From contig NC_092316.1 of NCBI RefSeq assembly GCF_036785885.1, positions 16,733,001 to 16,797,000 on the forward strand: a DNA stretch of 64,000 nt, read 5' to 3'. Within the stretch, counting starts at the first letter, position 1. Each line of letters starts with the position of its first letter. The translations under genes were made by a program, and so were the position numbers. The notes below the pieces were generated by a model. That model made no database searches. It worked only from the letters and a program-made list of their open reading frames with translations, and was not told the origin of the DNA. Positions 10,772-24,468 of the stretch are shown in pieces. The stretch comes from Coffea arabica. Lineage: Eukaryota; Streptophyta; Magnoliopsida; Gentianales; Rubiaceae.

Positions 10772-13700
10772 TGTGACGCTCCCACTTCTTCCAAGGGCGA
10801 ACCCAAGAATATCCGTGAGACGCCTGCCCAACTCTCGCTAGGACTCAAGACAATTCAATTCAAATATAACGGCATGCCAAATAATATAAGTCTAAAATGA
10901 AGAAAAGTCACTTCCTTAATTTAACGGTACATGCCAAATCTTACATCATGTTCTCAAAAGATACATCAAGTCCCAAAATATAACCATTAAAAGTCGACTA
11001 AACATTTACAAACAAGATTCCAATCAGAAGTATAATCTAGTCGGCTTTTTCAAAATCTTTCAATCCACCTGTTAAAGAAAACAAACTAATGGGATGTGCT
11101 AATACTCAGTGAGGCCAAGAAACACACATGCAAGCACGTAATCCAAATAGCAATCACAATTTAGCAAGTAAAACAGTAATATTCAAGTAATTAACAATTC
11201 GAGTGAGAAAAAAAAACAGAAACAATTCAAAAATATGAGAGCTCTCAAGAGTTAATTTCCACTTGCTTTACCAACTTCGATCGATTATCTCCCTCCGATG
11301 ACACTCCGTCAATTGGGTCGATATTTAGTCCGTAGAAATTTCACTTACTCATTCTCCGTCCACCATACATACCCCCATCAGGGTCGAACTGCTATAAAAG
11401 CACTACTATACGAGTAGGCCAAGCATGATCTCTCCAATAGATCAAGTTTTTAGTTTTTTTTTTCTCAGGACTCACCAAACTTCCAGACCAAGCCCTTGCT
11501 GGCTCGAGTTGCAAGGTTAGCCGATGAGTTTGGGCGTCCCCAGTTTAGTTGTGTATCGAGTAGATTCACTCCAATGATATGTATACAGTTCAATTAAAGG
11601 ACGAGGAGATTCACTCCAACGACATATGCAGCCATAGCATATAATTTAGTTCATTTCAGTTCAGGTAACTCAATTCAATTCAGACAATTAAATTTCGATT
11701 CAATTAAATGAGAACGAGTGCGATAAAGTACACACTCGATTCAGCAGTTATAAATTTTCAGTCCATAAGGAGCAATTCACATGATTGCTACAAAACATGC
11801 ACTTGACACTCACCTAATCAAAATAAGAAAGTGGTGTACAATCATGTGTTTAAGCATCCGCTGTGAGATTCTCTTGAAGGTCCTCTTGAGTGCCGGGCAA
11901 AAATAATTGGCTATTACGTGTTACCACTTAAAAACCCCTAGCTATTGGAGAAGATTGTACCCTTGTACAATACTTAAGAAAATATCGTGAAAGAACCCTA
12001 ATTATTCGTAAATCGAGACTCTAAAGTGGGGTTTAATATTACAAGGAAAAACTGTTTTCCTTCAAAAAATCAAGTCTAAAACGGTCATTCAATATCGAAG
12101 GGTAGTGAAGAGTTTCTAAAACTCAATTCACTTCAAGTTCCAAAAATTCCAATTTTTAGGAGCAATTTTTGAAAAATCATATCTTACACTTTGTAGGTCC
12201 AAAATTGGAAAACTTGGTACCGTTGGAAACTAGTTTCAAAGTACTAAAAGTTCCTAGAAGACACTTTTCAAAGATTTTAAATGGAAAATATTCAAATTTC
12301 AGCTTAAATTGGTTGACTTGTATCTCCAAGACAGTTTCAGTCTTGGTTTTTAGCAAATTTTGGAAATTCGGTAAAATTCACAAAAAGTGAACTAGCCTCT
12401 GAAATTTGTAACTCAATTAGAATTCCAACCAAGGTTTAAAACACAATAAACGGAACTGAAATCGGAGTTTTGAGCATTGAGATATAGTAGCTCAAAGTTG
12501 GTCGCATTTTATAAACCGTTCGGTCATTTTCCAGATTTAAAAGGCTATCTTTGAAGTATAATTTGGCCATCGAAATGACATTGAAAATACACCAAATTCG
12601 GTACACTAAATCTTCCATATATGAACTATATCTTTACCAAATTTAACACAAAAACTCATGTGGAAAGATAGTTAACAAAACAACTGAAATTTACGAAATT
12701 TTCAAAACAAATCTGCCTTCTCACGTTTCCTTCACTTTTAAAAGCTTTGTTCCACACAATCAACCTCAATTAATTAAAATATTGAAACCAATGTTCCATA
12801 AACATCCAATATGCAATTTAGAAGTAATTGACATCAAGGTTTTCGAAATATAACTTTTCAAATTAGATTTGACCATTCGGCCAAGAGAAAAGAAAAAGTT
12901 TTCCAGATTCGAAAAGAAACTTTGGGACATCATTTGTATATCAAAATGGTTTTAGATTGACACCAAAATTGGTACAATTTAACTTCCATATGAGGACTAT
13001 TTCTCTACCAAATTTCATTTGAAAATTCACATGGGAAGGTAGTGAACCAAACTACCAAATTCAAGAAATTCCAAGACCAATCTGTCTTTTGCTTTCTTCT
13101 TTCTTTTCAAACATTTTGCCCAATGAAAACGATTCAAATCTGGCTCATTTATGAAACAAAAGTTTGAGAAACATCTAATATACATTTGGTAGATGATTAA
13201 CACCAAAATTTTCAAAACAACAAGTCCCAAGTCAAGCTAGGCCATTCGGCTAGCCAAAATTAAGGTTTTCCAGATTTGGTATAGTTTGGGAATTAGGCTA
13301 TATCTCACTCAATTCAACTTGGAATTGGACATGATTGGTAGCGTTGGAAATTACATTCAAAAGGCTACATTTCATCAGAAGGAGTCATTTTGAAATTCAG
13401 TTTGTAAATAAGAGAAAATGGAGCCAGAAGTTGCAGCTTCTACAATTTTCTTGGTTGCACTGGCAAAATAGAGCAGTCGACTTTGATTAGACACTACAGA
13501 TGACTCACTTCGAATTAAAAGGTGCATGATACACCATTAGAAAACTATGGATGTCTAGTTTCAAATTCCGCAAACAACACTTGATTTCGACATTTGAATA
13601 AAGAGTTATGATCATTTAAAGATTACTACCAGAGGGCCCCTGTTATACGATTTTCTAGTTTTGTTCTTGCCAAAAACTCAACTTTTTCTCAACCAAATCA

Positions 13701-14830
13701 AGTAATTTATGGTGAAAACTTTCTACACATCCTATATAACATATTTACATCAGATTCAAGGTCATTTGATCACAAAAAATTTGAATCAAAGGCTCGACAA
13801 AAACAGGGCAGAATTGGTCAGCTACCAACCGAAATTTTCCTCAACTTTCCTTTCAATTTTCCAACTAATCTCACCTTGTTTACCATTTAATTAACACAAA
13901 CCATAATTATAATCACCATATCAGTCTAATACATCCATTGTGGGATTTCATAAAACCCACTCTAACCATTTACAACCAAATAACAACACCCACAATAAAG
14001 CTACAAGCTTCATGGACAATATCAAACCCACTAAAGTTAGAGATGAAAGTTTGGATGGTTGGGATGATTACCTCTTTGCTTTGGAAAAAATCAGAAATTT
14101 TGCACTTCTAAAAGCTCCAAGAAACCGTGAGAAAGATGCTTCCTTCCTAGTCCAAGTGAATCTCCAAGTGAAGTGAAAGTTATGTGGTAAATTTGGAGTG
14201 AAGTGGTGCAATAATGGAGTGAAATGGAAAGAGCTCTTGCTCTTCTTCTTCCCTAAGGAATTTCGGCCAGACTTGAGTGAGGAGAGAGAGAGAGAGAGAA
14301 AAATCTGATGAATGAAGCTTCTCTTGGAAGCTTTGGTGTTTTTTGGTTAAAAGTTGAGCAAAAGTCAACTTTGAATAGTGTTTCCCGTGCTCGCGTTTCG
14401 TGTCCGTTTTCTCTCGGGTTTGTTTCATGTGTGCACTAAATCTCTAATGTACTTCCTTTAATATTATAATTATTTATTCTTAGTAGTCTAGAATAAATTT
14501 CTTAAATCTCCAATTAACCATTCCGGCTCGATATACGCGAACTTCCAATTCGCGCACGATAAGGTGAAACTTAAAAGAAATTCTTGTAACGATAATATAA
14601 GTAACTAATAGTAGGATAATTAATCTTAAAATAGTTATTTTAGAAGTAAAAACATGAGTTCTAGTATTAATTCCTCAAGTCTCCAATTTGTCGCGTGGTA
14701 TGACTTTCGAGAAATTATCAACGTACGCGTAATAAAAACTTTATTTAACTTAATCACATCTAATCTCTCAATTAACTTCACGTCTCTAACCTTCATATAC
14801 TTTGAGTTCATTAATTTCGCATGCACTTTA
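10772..14830 (-). mobile_element. Second long solo-LTR-like element, reversed
   Basis: It starts TGTGACGCTCCCACTTCTTC, then 'aagggcgaacccaag', and aligns with the reverse complement of 8900-8992, the 3' end of the LTR at 5655. Further matches in reverse order are 11280-11560 with 8200-8480 and a (GA)n/'tttcggcc' tract at 14265-14300 with 6295-6320. Internally 12150-13650 repeats the theme of quiet 60-130-bp phrases ('caaaattggtac', 'tttcaaatt', 'accaaatttca'). The right boundary was estimated from the alignment length; no exact target duplication was found. Confidence 0.6.
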
Positions 14831-16084
14831 CCCTACTCATTTACATATATACTGGCCCTTATTCGTCACTACTTCTATCATATATGGACAACCTTTATCC
14901 TTTTCTACATGATTTGTTCATCTATAAAAAATTGTTTTATCTATCTTACACAATTTCTTGATCGGCATATTATGTTCACATTTATTGCCATTTGTATCAT
15001 TTTACATACTTTTTATATTTTCCCTCATCTTTTTAATCGATCTTACTTATTTGTCATACTATTATTACAGTCCAAATACATACTCTACCAATTTTACCGA
15101 TTATGTTGGACATTTCTATTTGGATTCACACTTGTATTTTAAATTCTTTCAATAGAAGTGATTTGTGCATCCTATCCTCCTTAAGTTTGGTACTTCTTTT
15201 TCTATGAACTCCAATCCCAATACCTGTTTTAAATTATTAGGTGTGATCAACCTAATTTTCTTTTATTTATTCAATCACTTATTTCCAATATTCTATTAAG
15301 TGCTTATCCCACAAATCCAGAAACCACTCCAAATCAGTGGTATTCACATGTAAACTGGCTACTTCAAATCATGTGGACCATATTCTATTCCTTCATATTT
15401 ATTTGGATCTACACGTGTCGAGCACTGAACCACTTTTTAGCACACTTTTTTAGTAATAATGCAGCTATGCTAATTCTCATTAACGTACTACAGAACTTTA
15501 TATATATATATATATAGTTCTTCTAGAGTGTGTTAATTTGAAAAATAAATAGATATGTGTTAGAAATTTAGAATGTAAATATTCATGTGGAAAGTGGTGC
15601 AGAGGAAGACACGTGACGGCGTGAAAATTGATGACCATTAAAACTAGGTCAAACAATGGTTTGATGGTAAGTTGTGCAAGGAAAACAGCCAGTAAAAGTG
15701 GTATTGTAGACGTGAGACCCAGAAAATAGTGCCAAAAAATTGTTTAGCATTTAAAAAGGGCGACAAAGCAATGAAAAATGACAATTGAAAAAATGTGTGC
15801 ACAATATGCAAGTATTGGTTGGATTAACCTTATAGATGTTGAAGATAATAATGGTTGCACAGTAATTATAGATATATTAGAAGCTTGTATTTAATATGTA
15901 CTCCCAAATGCCAATGGCTTTTCAAAACAAAGTAGGAAGCAACAAAACATCTGAAAATAGTCTGCGTTTGAAATATCTTTATATCAAATATATTCAAATG
16001 CGCACATAGAATAACATTTGGTACATATTTATGCACAAATGAGAGATGATCAATTCATATTAAAGAGAGAGTTTGTAACAATAA
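14831..16084. other. Non-coding AT-rich region
   Basis: I see no gene. The hydrophobic 162-codon frame at 14654-15142, overlapping its left edge, is AT-driven (Phe, Ile, Tyr, Leu) with no family motif. A short (TA)n tract lies near 15500. Confidence 0.5.
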
Positions 16085-17642
16085 ACAAACAATGGAAGGG
16101 TTATAAACTCAACTTTGATAAAACATAACATTCTATTACATATTTTTAATAAATCTAATTAACTATTTTTTGTGATTAATTTTGGTAAATGCAATTATAG
16201 TGAACTATATTGACCTCACAATTACATTCAATCACAATATAAAATCGAACACTTTAAAATCATGATCTTATTATAGGTTGAGACTTTTGCATTATTTCCT
16301 AAACATGAGAAGGATAAAGTATTTATGTTTGCTTATGTTACTTGATGGAATTTATTCTTTATCTATTTTTGGTAACAACAAATTACATTCTTTTTATTTA
16401 TAATAAATTTTAAACAATCTATTAATTACCTACCGTATTTATAGTAAACTTCAAACAATCTATTAATTAGTCACATTTTAAAATATGAAACTCTGCTATA
16501 TATATATATGTATCACTTTAGCCCTTTTTTTTTACTTCCTTTATTGTAGAAGATTGATTTGTCGAGCCAAATTCTCAAGGATAATGTGATTAGCCTTATT
16601 TTGTAGTTATTCATCCAATTATATCTTTATCACTTTCCTTTTGGGTAAATTTAAGGAAATTATATCTTTATAATTTGAGAAACATCCATCGTAACTAGTC
16701 TACAAATTGAATATAATGTACATAATTGTGAGAAACTTAGTTAGGAAGGTGTGATAATTCATATCACACCTATAATTGCCATGGAATGTAATTGTGAGAA
16801 ACTTAATTTGAATAGAATAAATTGCTACGGAGCTGTTATTATAGCGTGTAATTTGAATTAAAGCGACAAATTAGATTTGTAAATAAACTAATGTTAAGGA
16901 TAGCAAAAGGGAATTTAGGGGATTAAATTATTATCTCTCTTATGAAATTAGTATTTTAGTATCACTTGGGCTGACATGTTACAAAATCATATGAATTAGG
17001 GGAGGTATATGATATTTTTAAAACTTCAGGGGAGACCAATGATACTGACAAAAACCTTGGGGAAGGTTTCTGAAATTATCCCCTTTTTTTAACGTCTAAA
17101 TAAACAAGGGTCTATGTTAAAGTTCTTTAATCATTTTTAACAGCCAAGTTTAAAATTTATGAGAAAGTAACATATGATAAGTATAAAAATGTCTTTATCC
17201 CACCATTATGGTGATTCAACCAAGTAAAAACTCATTAGTGAATATATAACACTTTTAAATGTATTATTTAAGTTAATCCTTCCCATGTGTAAGAACTAAT
17301 GTGAAAGTCTCAACTCATGATAAGAACTCAATTTGACATTATGATTGAATGTACTTTGAGATTGGTGTCATTTTACTGTACTTACATTTACCAAGATTAG
17401 CCACCGCAATTTAGTTAATTATCTTTGTTAAAAATAGGTAATAGAATGTTACATTGTATCAAAGACGTGTTTATCTCCACCTCTATCCATGGCATCCTCT
17501 TATTTTCAATATCTAAATTGATAAGAGGGATCCATTTTAGAATTCCATGTTAAAATTTCTTAATACATATTCATACAATTTCTTGTAGTTATGCCAATTG
17601 TTTAACCAATTTACATATTTATTCACACTAAAGATCACACTT

Positions 17643-17687
<45 letters not shown>

Positions 17688-17800
17688 ACCTTCCTAACTA
17701 TGGATCACACGATTAATGTACATTCCATTCAATTTGGAGAGAAGTTATGATGGATGTTTCTCACTTTACAAACTTAAGAAAATTATGTCTTTATAGTTTG
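16085..17800. repeat. Two interleaved inverted-repeat pairs (A-B-A'-B')
   Basis: Arm A (about 16090-16330, containing 'taacattctattacatattt' and 'ggttgagacttttgcatta') is the inverse of A' (about 17265-17480). Arm B (about 16640-16770, containing 'gagaaacatccatcgtaact' and 'ttaggaaggtgtgata') is the inverse of B' (about 17683-17800). The order A, B, A', B' is interleaved, not nested as in a simple palindrome. Near 16975-17085 sits a GGGGA-rich end ('aaccttggggaaggtttctg', 'aaattatcccc') like a lone MULE/MITE terminus. There is no coding sequence. Confidence 0.6.
17645..17684. repeat. (AT)n microsatellite
   Basis: About 20 AT dinucleotides at the edge of inverted-repeat arm B'. Confidence 0.9.
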
Positions 17801-18245
17801 ACCCCAAAACATTACTTTTGTGTTTTCAATTAGTCCCTTAGTAGTTATTTACTTAGGTTTTAGATTAATTACTATTCAAAATTTGTAATTTTCTTTTCCT
17901 TTTTCTTTTCTATTTTTCCTTAATTACTTTGTATTTTGTTGCGTGTGATCGACTGGGTTATGAGGGTGTTGTTCCATGGCTTTTCCAATGGAAGCCTTTG
18001 AATTAGTTATTTTATTTCACCCTTTGTTTGTTATGCACATTTTTTATTTGTTTTGGTATTTTGTGTTAATTAATTACATGTTATGTGTTTAGCAATAGAT
18101 TAACTCATTTTGACCTTAAAATTAAAAGAATAAAATTAAACTCGTAACCAGTTTTCAAGGGAGTAGGGGTGTTTGAGGGTAAAACCTCGAACTTCCTTCC
18201 TCACAAATGTAGCTCCCAAATTCAATTCTCTGATTTTGAAAAACC
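17801..18245. other. Unique non-coding flank left of the triplication
   Basis: AT-rich and without ORFs. It ends where homology to 34777 and 44954 begins abruptly at 'tgaagttgtcttagttaaac'. Confidence 0.6.
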
Positions 18246-19213
18246 TGAAGTTGTCTTAGTTAAACAGTTTTCATTTATGTTTTAAAGATCAAAAATTACC
18301 TTTTCAGGAGATTGGACTTGGTATACCTGAAATCAATATTGAGTAGCAACTCCAAGTTTTTTAAATACCCTTTTTCTAGACTTTAGTGGGCCCAAATCTA
18401 TCGCCTTTTACAAGTCCTATTGTAGGTCCTTTTTCTTTTTATTTCCTTGTTTTAATTTTAAAAAAATTCAAAAATTATTTTAAACAAATTCTTAAAGCTT
18501 ATCTTTTTATTTTAAAAAATGAGGTGTGACACCCTCAACTTTTAAAAATATCACATACCTCCCCTATCAATCAATTAGGTCCTATTATTGACATCAATAG
18601 TGGTGAAATGACTCTTGTGCCCTACCTTTGATTGAGATATATGTATATTTTGGATTAATTACAAATTACACCAATATAACTAGGGGTGATTGTCCATATT
18701 TTAACAATTAATTAATATATTAGTTTTGCTTTGTTCAAAATAAATTACTAATTTCTTGGAAAAGCATTAATTATTAATAAAAGATAAAGTTACAGAAGCC
18801 AATTTTAGTAATGTATGATAATAATTAGGAATCACTAATAAAAAAAGAAAATTTATAAAAATTTTATACTTTTCTTATACTAATTTGCAATAATTATATA
18901 TTTTTCTTGAAAAAAAGAACATATATTTAAGCATGAAGAAAAATGTTAAAAAGGAAAAAAAGAGATAGAGATAATAATAAATAAAACTAAAGGTGCAACA
19001 TTGTTACCAAATATTTAACTTCTATCATTATTGACATTTAACAAGTAGTATGAGGTTGTTACATAAGATTTTCAAATACTTTTTCATATATGTATTAATT
19101 ATGGTGATTAAAATTTTTGTAAGGAATAAAAAATGCATTTGAGCTTGGAAGAAGTAATTAAGGAAAAATAGAAAAAGAAAAAGGAAAAGGAAATTACAAA
19201 ACTTGAATGCTAA
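18246..19213 (+). other. Conserved non-coding start of unit 1
   Basis: AT-rich and ORF-free, closely matching 34777-35750 and 44954-45930. It includes 'aaaatgaggtgtgacaccc' near 18520, which looks like an old LTR terminus, but I see no matching partner. Confidence 0.6.
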
Positions 19214-19222
19214 TTAATCTAA

Positions 19223-20574
19223 GGGAAAATGGTCAATTTCGTCCCTAAACTTTTTTCTTGAACCGATTTAATCCCTAACTTTTATTTTTGACCAATTTAA
19301 TACCTGAACTTATTTTCGGATCCAATTAAGTTCCTCTGCGGCGGCGCCACCACCAAAAACCAATTGGATTTCTAATTTAACAGTTAAATAAGAGTATTTT
19401 GGGAACTTTGAATTATCCCTCTCTCCACTACCAACGTCCATCACCAGCCACCCACCTCCTTCTTCTCCCACCCTTCTTCTTCCACCTCTCTTTCCCTATC
19501 CTCTTTTCCCACCCTTTGAGTTTATATTATAATTGAGAAAGTTGAAGAGGAAACCTGCAAATGCTTTCTGGCTCAAGTAAAAATAGCATAAATATGCAAA
19601 TTTTATCACATCTGCTACCATTATGGTTGATGGAGAAAAGAAGTCCCAGCCATTTGCGCAATCGTTGCTGGAGCATTTGTTAGCTACAATTGGTGCACTA
19701 TCATAATCATCAGTCCGCCCTTTTGCTGATGTTCACCCTCTGCTTTCATATTAATAGTTTAACAACTTTTGAAAATCATCTTAGTTTTTCTACAAATTTG
19801 CTGAAGATGTTTCGAATTTGTCAAATGCATTTCAAAGCAAATTGCTTGTGCTATTGTAAGACTCGATGGAACTGGTAGCTAGTAGAAAGGAGCTATCTGT
19901 CAGTTGTTAGAATGCATTTTGAATTTGTTGAATGCCTTTTCAATTGTTGGAATGGATGATGAGAGGTGAATATTCTTGAGTAACTCTTATACGAGAACAT
20001 ATAAAAAAGTGAGATTTGGTCACAGATTTGATTAGATTTCACTGGAGAGGGAAACGAGGTGTGGGGAAAGAGAGAGGGGAGAGAGGGGTGGGAGAGGAAT
20101 GCTGGTGAAGGGGTTGTGGGGAGGTTGCAGAAGGGGTAGTGAAGGGTAAGGATGTAGAGGAAACAGGAATGGTGGGTTAATGGAAAAGGGAGTGACTGAG
20201 AAAACTAGTCGACAGAGAGAGGAGAGGAAGGGAGGAGAGGCGGTGGTGGTGGTGGCGGCGGCAGCAGTGGCAAGGAGAAGTGAGGTACGGGAAATGGTTA
20301 AGAAGTTAATTAAAAATTTTAAAAACACCTTTAAAAAGTTTCAAATTTTAAAAATACCTAAAATATATATTAATTACAATTCATACCTGAAGTTCCCGAA
20401 ATACCCTTATTTAACTATTAAATTAGAAATCCAATTGGTTTTTGGTGGTGGCGCCGCCGCAGAGGAACTTAATTGGATCCGAAAATAAGTTCAGGTATTA
20501 AATTGGTCAAAAATAAAAGTTAGGGATTAAATCGACTCAAAAAAAAGTTTAGAGACGAAATTGACCATTTTCCC
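19223..20574. mobile_element. Non-autonomous Mutator-like element
   Basis: The ends are GGGAAAATGGTCAATTTCGT at the left and its inverse (ACGAAATTGACCATTTTCCC) at the right. The 9-bp duplication TTAATCTAA lies at 19214-19222 and 20575-20583. The terminal inverted repeats are about 190 bp, containing 'ctgcggcggcgccaccacca', and continue more loosely into a pyrimidine/purine-rich stretch. Units 2 and 3 have the empty site ('attaatctaaagctaag'). A 9-bp duplication with long TIRs is diagnostic of Mutator elements. The core (19560-20030) has no transposase; a short stretch reading DGEKKSQPFAQSLLEHLLAT could be a captured exon, but I do not recognise it. Confidence 0.85.
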
Positions 20575-20583
20575 TTAATCTAA

Positions 20584-21469
20584 AGTTAAGTAAATAATTG
20601 CTAAGGGCCTAATTGAAAACACAAAAGTAAAGTTTCAGGGTCAAATTACAAAGTCCTAAAATATGAAGAATTAATTACAAGGAAAAGGGAAAGTTGAGGG
20701 ACTAAATTGAAAACAACGCAAAATAATTATCTTCTCCGAACTGACCGCCGCACTCCATTGCTGTTACAATGCTTATTCTTCAATGGAAATTTCACCAGAA
20801 ACTAGAAATCATCATCTCCGGCGAGCACTGGACTCGCCGGGGCTTTGCCCTCACTCAAAACACACACTAAAATTCACATAAAATAAGAAAAACAGCAATA
20901 ACAAAATGAAAAACCCAAAGCCAAAAATCTGTCAAATCTCTCACTTCACCTCACCGGTGAGTTCACGGACTCTAGCCAGCGTTGGACTGGCTGGAGTAAC
21001 AGTATAACAAAATGAAAAACCCAAATCCAAAAAATCTGTCAAATCTCTCTCACTTCACGGGCTCCGGCCAGCGTCGGACTGGCTGGAGTTCTTCCCCACG
21101 TGCAAAGATTCAACAAAAGTTCATTACATTCAGCTTTAAACTTCATTTCGGGCATTTTATCAAACATCTAAGAGGCAGTTGGAAATCTTGGATTTCTTTC
21201 TTTCCCAAATTTGTATATAACAAGACCCAAAAATTTTCTCAAAATTTCGCCAATAAGAAAGGTCAGAAAAAGAACAGAAGATTTGGGGAAGTGATCGTTA
21301 TGCACAGAGAGGTTGTCATATCGTAAAATGGGAACACCTGGAACACGTGCATTAACGGATATATTTCTGATGGCGGAATTGGTTCTTTTGGGGATTTTCT
21401 TGATGCTTTTCTGAGAAGTTTCGGTTATAAATCTTTGAATATATTTCATTTATGACATTCCGGACAAGA
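20584..21469 (+). other. CDT1-proximal non-coding segment, unit 1
   Basis: It contains a partial direct duplication: 'aacaaaatgaaaaacccaaa' at about 20900 and again at about 21008, each followed by 'ctgtcaaatctctc' and 'ccagcgt(t/c)ggactggctgg'. It may be the old promoter or first exon of the CDT1-like gene, but I cannot align it to a protein. Confidence 0.4.
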
Positions 21470-22974
21470 TGTTTAGGAAGTTGGATAGAGCAATTCGGCT
21501 TCCTCAGATGAAAGGATCAAGAACTATATTTACCAATATTAGTAAATTTTGATGGGGAAGCTCACCAGCAAGTTTATGCTCACCATCAATTTCATTTAGA
21601 GAGTTGATAGAACTACATATGAAACAGGATTAGTAAATTTTGTCATATTATTCCTATTAGGTAGAGCCAAACATTTGAAAGTAATTTCAGAAGTTTTTCC
21701 ATCTCAGGCATTTTTGTCACATTTACTTGTGAAATCCCCTTATATTTTGTTCGTTGATAGGAGATTAGATATTTCTCTTTGCTTATGCTTTCCAGAGCAT
21801 GAAGTCTCTTCTTCGTTGTCACCATGCTTGTTTGGCTTAAGCTATCTTAAGTTTTACCAACTCATGGGTTACTGTATCTTAGGGGGTGTAAGTTTGAGCT
21901 TAAATGTCTTTAGACCAGGAACAAATAAAAGAAACAGATGCCTGCTTATATCAGCTTCTCGGCCGCTAAATAAATGATCCTGAAGTACTGATTCATGTTG
22001 CCATATTATCAATGCCAATTTTTACTCACTGTGATGAAGTTCCCTGAGCAGCACTTCCAGAGCCATTTAATCAGTCAGAAAGATTTCTGGACTAACTTAC
22101 CTAGAATCTCAGGCTCATCCATTGATGATGACATACCAGCATCTGCTTTATCAGTGGAGCAGCAAGAACCACGTTTCTTTCCGTTGCTCAAAAAGCACGT
22201 CTTAAAGAAGGCTACTGGCCCTGAAACTGGTCAAATTAAGCAAAAAGAGATAGTTGCACCCAGCAGTGCTTTAGTTCTTGCAGTTTCTGAACCAGTCGAG
22301 AATGCTGCTGATAAAACTCCAACGAAATTATTTTCAAAGCCAAGAAGTAATTCAGAATCCTCATTTAATAGGGCTTCTTTAGCTGGATGGCCACGCTCTC
22401 CTCCCAGAGAAACTGCTGCTACTCAGGGGAGTCCTTCACCTTCAGGACCTACCTCTACTTCAGAAAAATTTATGAGTGGCACACCTGTTCTTCAACCATA
22501 TAAGAGATGTTATATGAGTGCGGATGATGCTTTAGTTCAGTCACCAGACATATACATTCGGCGTCCATCCTGTAGCCGTCCACCGAAATTTGACAATCCA
22601 GTGTTGAGTGGAATTTTTGAGGATGACATCCAGGAGGCTGGATGTTCAGTAGTTAATAGTGATGTTTTGAATGTTCTTGCATCTGCTGGTGGAATTTTTT
22701 GATGCAATATAATGTGATTTTTGTTTCCAGCTGATACCTTTTCATATCCCATTCTTACTTTCCTCAAATTAGACTTGGAATTCCTAGTCTCTTTCATTTG
22801 ACTGAAGATCTGAGCTACTTCAGCACTTGCGTAATGCAATCTTATACACTAGAAATATTATTGCAGACAGGGCAGAAATAGAGAAGCACTGTTGGAGCAA
22901 GTTTCAGCTATTTCACCAGCAGAATGCCAGAAACAGATGCTTGGTAACTTGCCGAAGGTCTTTGACTTGATTTA

Positions 22975-23441
22975 TGAAGAAGCACGGAACTTCCGCTAGG
23001 AGAGCTGACCTGATCAGCTCGGGTCGCTGATGGCAGAGCTGACTCCAAGCCTGCAAAACAGAAAGGATGAGCTAACTGAGGGGGCCCGAGGGTGGTCCCC
23101 GAGGGCACTCCGACGGTCAAGTTAGTTTTCCGGTGAGTAGAGTTCACGGGAGGTCGTAACAACCGGGAGTAATTTGCCTATAGTGAGCGTACCTTGGGCA
23201 ATGGGTGTGTAGCACTATTTATACCTGGGTCAGAGTCCGACCTCCGTACGTTCCGAGACCTTCCTGATATAATCTCAATCCCGCGCCGAGCGGGATTCCG
23301 ACCTCTGCGGGACGGTCTCCTGATCCCCCTGGAGCCCTAGCGGGGGTGCGGCTCAGGGCGGTCGCCAGGAGCCTGGGGCCGGAACCCAGCTCGGCTATAC
23401 CTGGGCTGCCACGTGTCTAGGCCCAGTACGGGGCCTCTGCA
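22975..23441 (-). repeat. 3' LTR of the TRIM-like element
   Basis: 467 bp, TG...CA ends, next to the polypurine tract on the minus strand. Nearly identical to 24469-24935. Confidence 0.9.
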
Positions 23442-23559
23442 CTAGCCCCCTAGATTAGGTAAGGCTTCCAGGCAGACCTAATCTATACTCTGTCACGTGG
23501 GAGACCAGCGTCGCGCACTGCTCTGCCCCGGTCACCTCTGGTACAGTACTGTCACTGAG

Positions 23560-24300
23560 AAAATCGCGCCGATCTCCTGGGTCGAGCGTCAAACTCCCAA
23601 GTTTCGACAAACTTGATCAATGCGTGCCGACCTCATGGGACCGAGCATCAAATTAACACTGACATGGTTTAAGCCCCCGACTTTTAAAGATTTGAGCCCT
23701 GCCGACCTCCTGGGTCAAACAAACTCATTCATGTTAAGGCACAACGTGCCGACCTCTTGGGGCCGAACATCGCACTTTTCGACTTCAAAATTTCAAGCCG
23801 TGTCGGTCTCTTGTGGCCGAGCATCATACTTTGAAGGCAGTCACGCCGACCTCCCGGGTCGAGCGTCGAACTCTGATTTTATAGGATATGCCAACCTTTT
23901 GGGGTCGAGCATCACATTTCCAAGGCAGTTATGCCGACCTCCTGGGTCGAGCGTTGAACTCCATGAATTTAGCAGACGTGCCGACCTCTTGGGGTCGAGC
24001 ATCACATTTTCCAAGCAGTCATGCCGACCTCTTGGGTCGAGCATTACATTCTCAGGGCAATCGTGCCGACCTCCTGGGCCGAGCCAGCGTGCTCCCTGGT
24101 TTTGACAAGCTGCCTCAAAGTAAGTCACGGCGTGCCGACCTCTTGGGGTCGAGAATCACACCTTCAAGACGGTCATGCCGATCTCTTGGGTTGAGCGTCA
24201 AGCCCCCCGTCTTTAACAGGCGTGCCGACCTCTTGGGGTCGAGCATCGCACTCTCAAATTTCGCAATTTCAAGCCGTTTGCGGACCTCATGGGGGGTTTT
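23560..24300. repeat. Internal minisatellite of the TRIM-like element
   Basis: About 15 degenerate copies of a core 'gccgacctcttggggtcgag' followed by 'catca', spaced about 40-75 bp apart. The variable spacers repeat 'ttcaag(c/g)cagtcat'. The array fills nearly all the space between the Gag-like start and the polypurine tract. The long frames read through it on both strands (for example 23620-24105 and 23888-24493) are repeat translations, not genes. Confidence 0.85.
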
Positions 24301-24468
24301 TCCGTCCTCTCCGCTCTCCGAGCCCCCCGCGCCCCGGGCCGCCTCGGTCTCCGCTCGCCAGGATCCCTCGCCGGCTCTCGGGCCGGTGCTCTCAATGGTT
24401 CGCTTGGATCGTGTTCTTGCCATCAACACAACAATAATTACCTTGCGTTTCCCACAGACGGCGCCAAC

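Noticed and set aside
14654..15142. Hydrophobic 162-codon frame resembling a membrane protein
   Set aside because: Its composition is what AT-rich DNA gives (Phe, Ile, Leu, Tyr). It overlaps the end of the long LTR, and no conserved motif is visible.
20032..20488. Overlapping frames on both strands in a purine-rich stretch (98 and 102 codons)
   Set aside because: They lie in the terminal inverted repeat of the MULE and are low-complexity translations.
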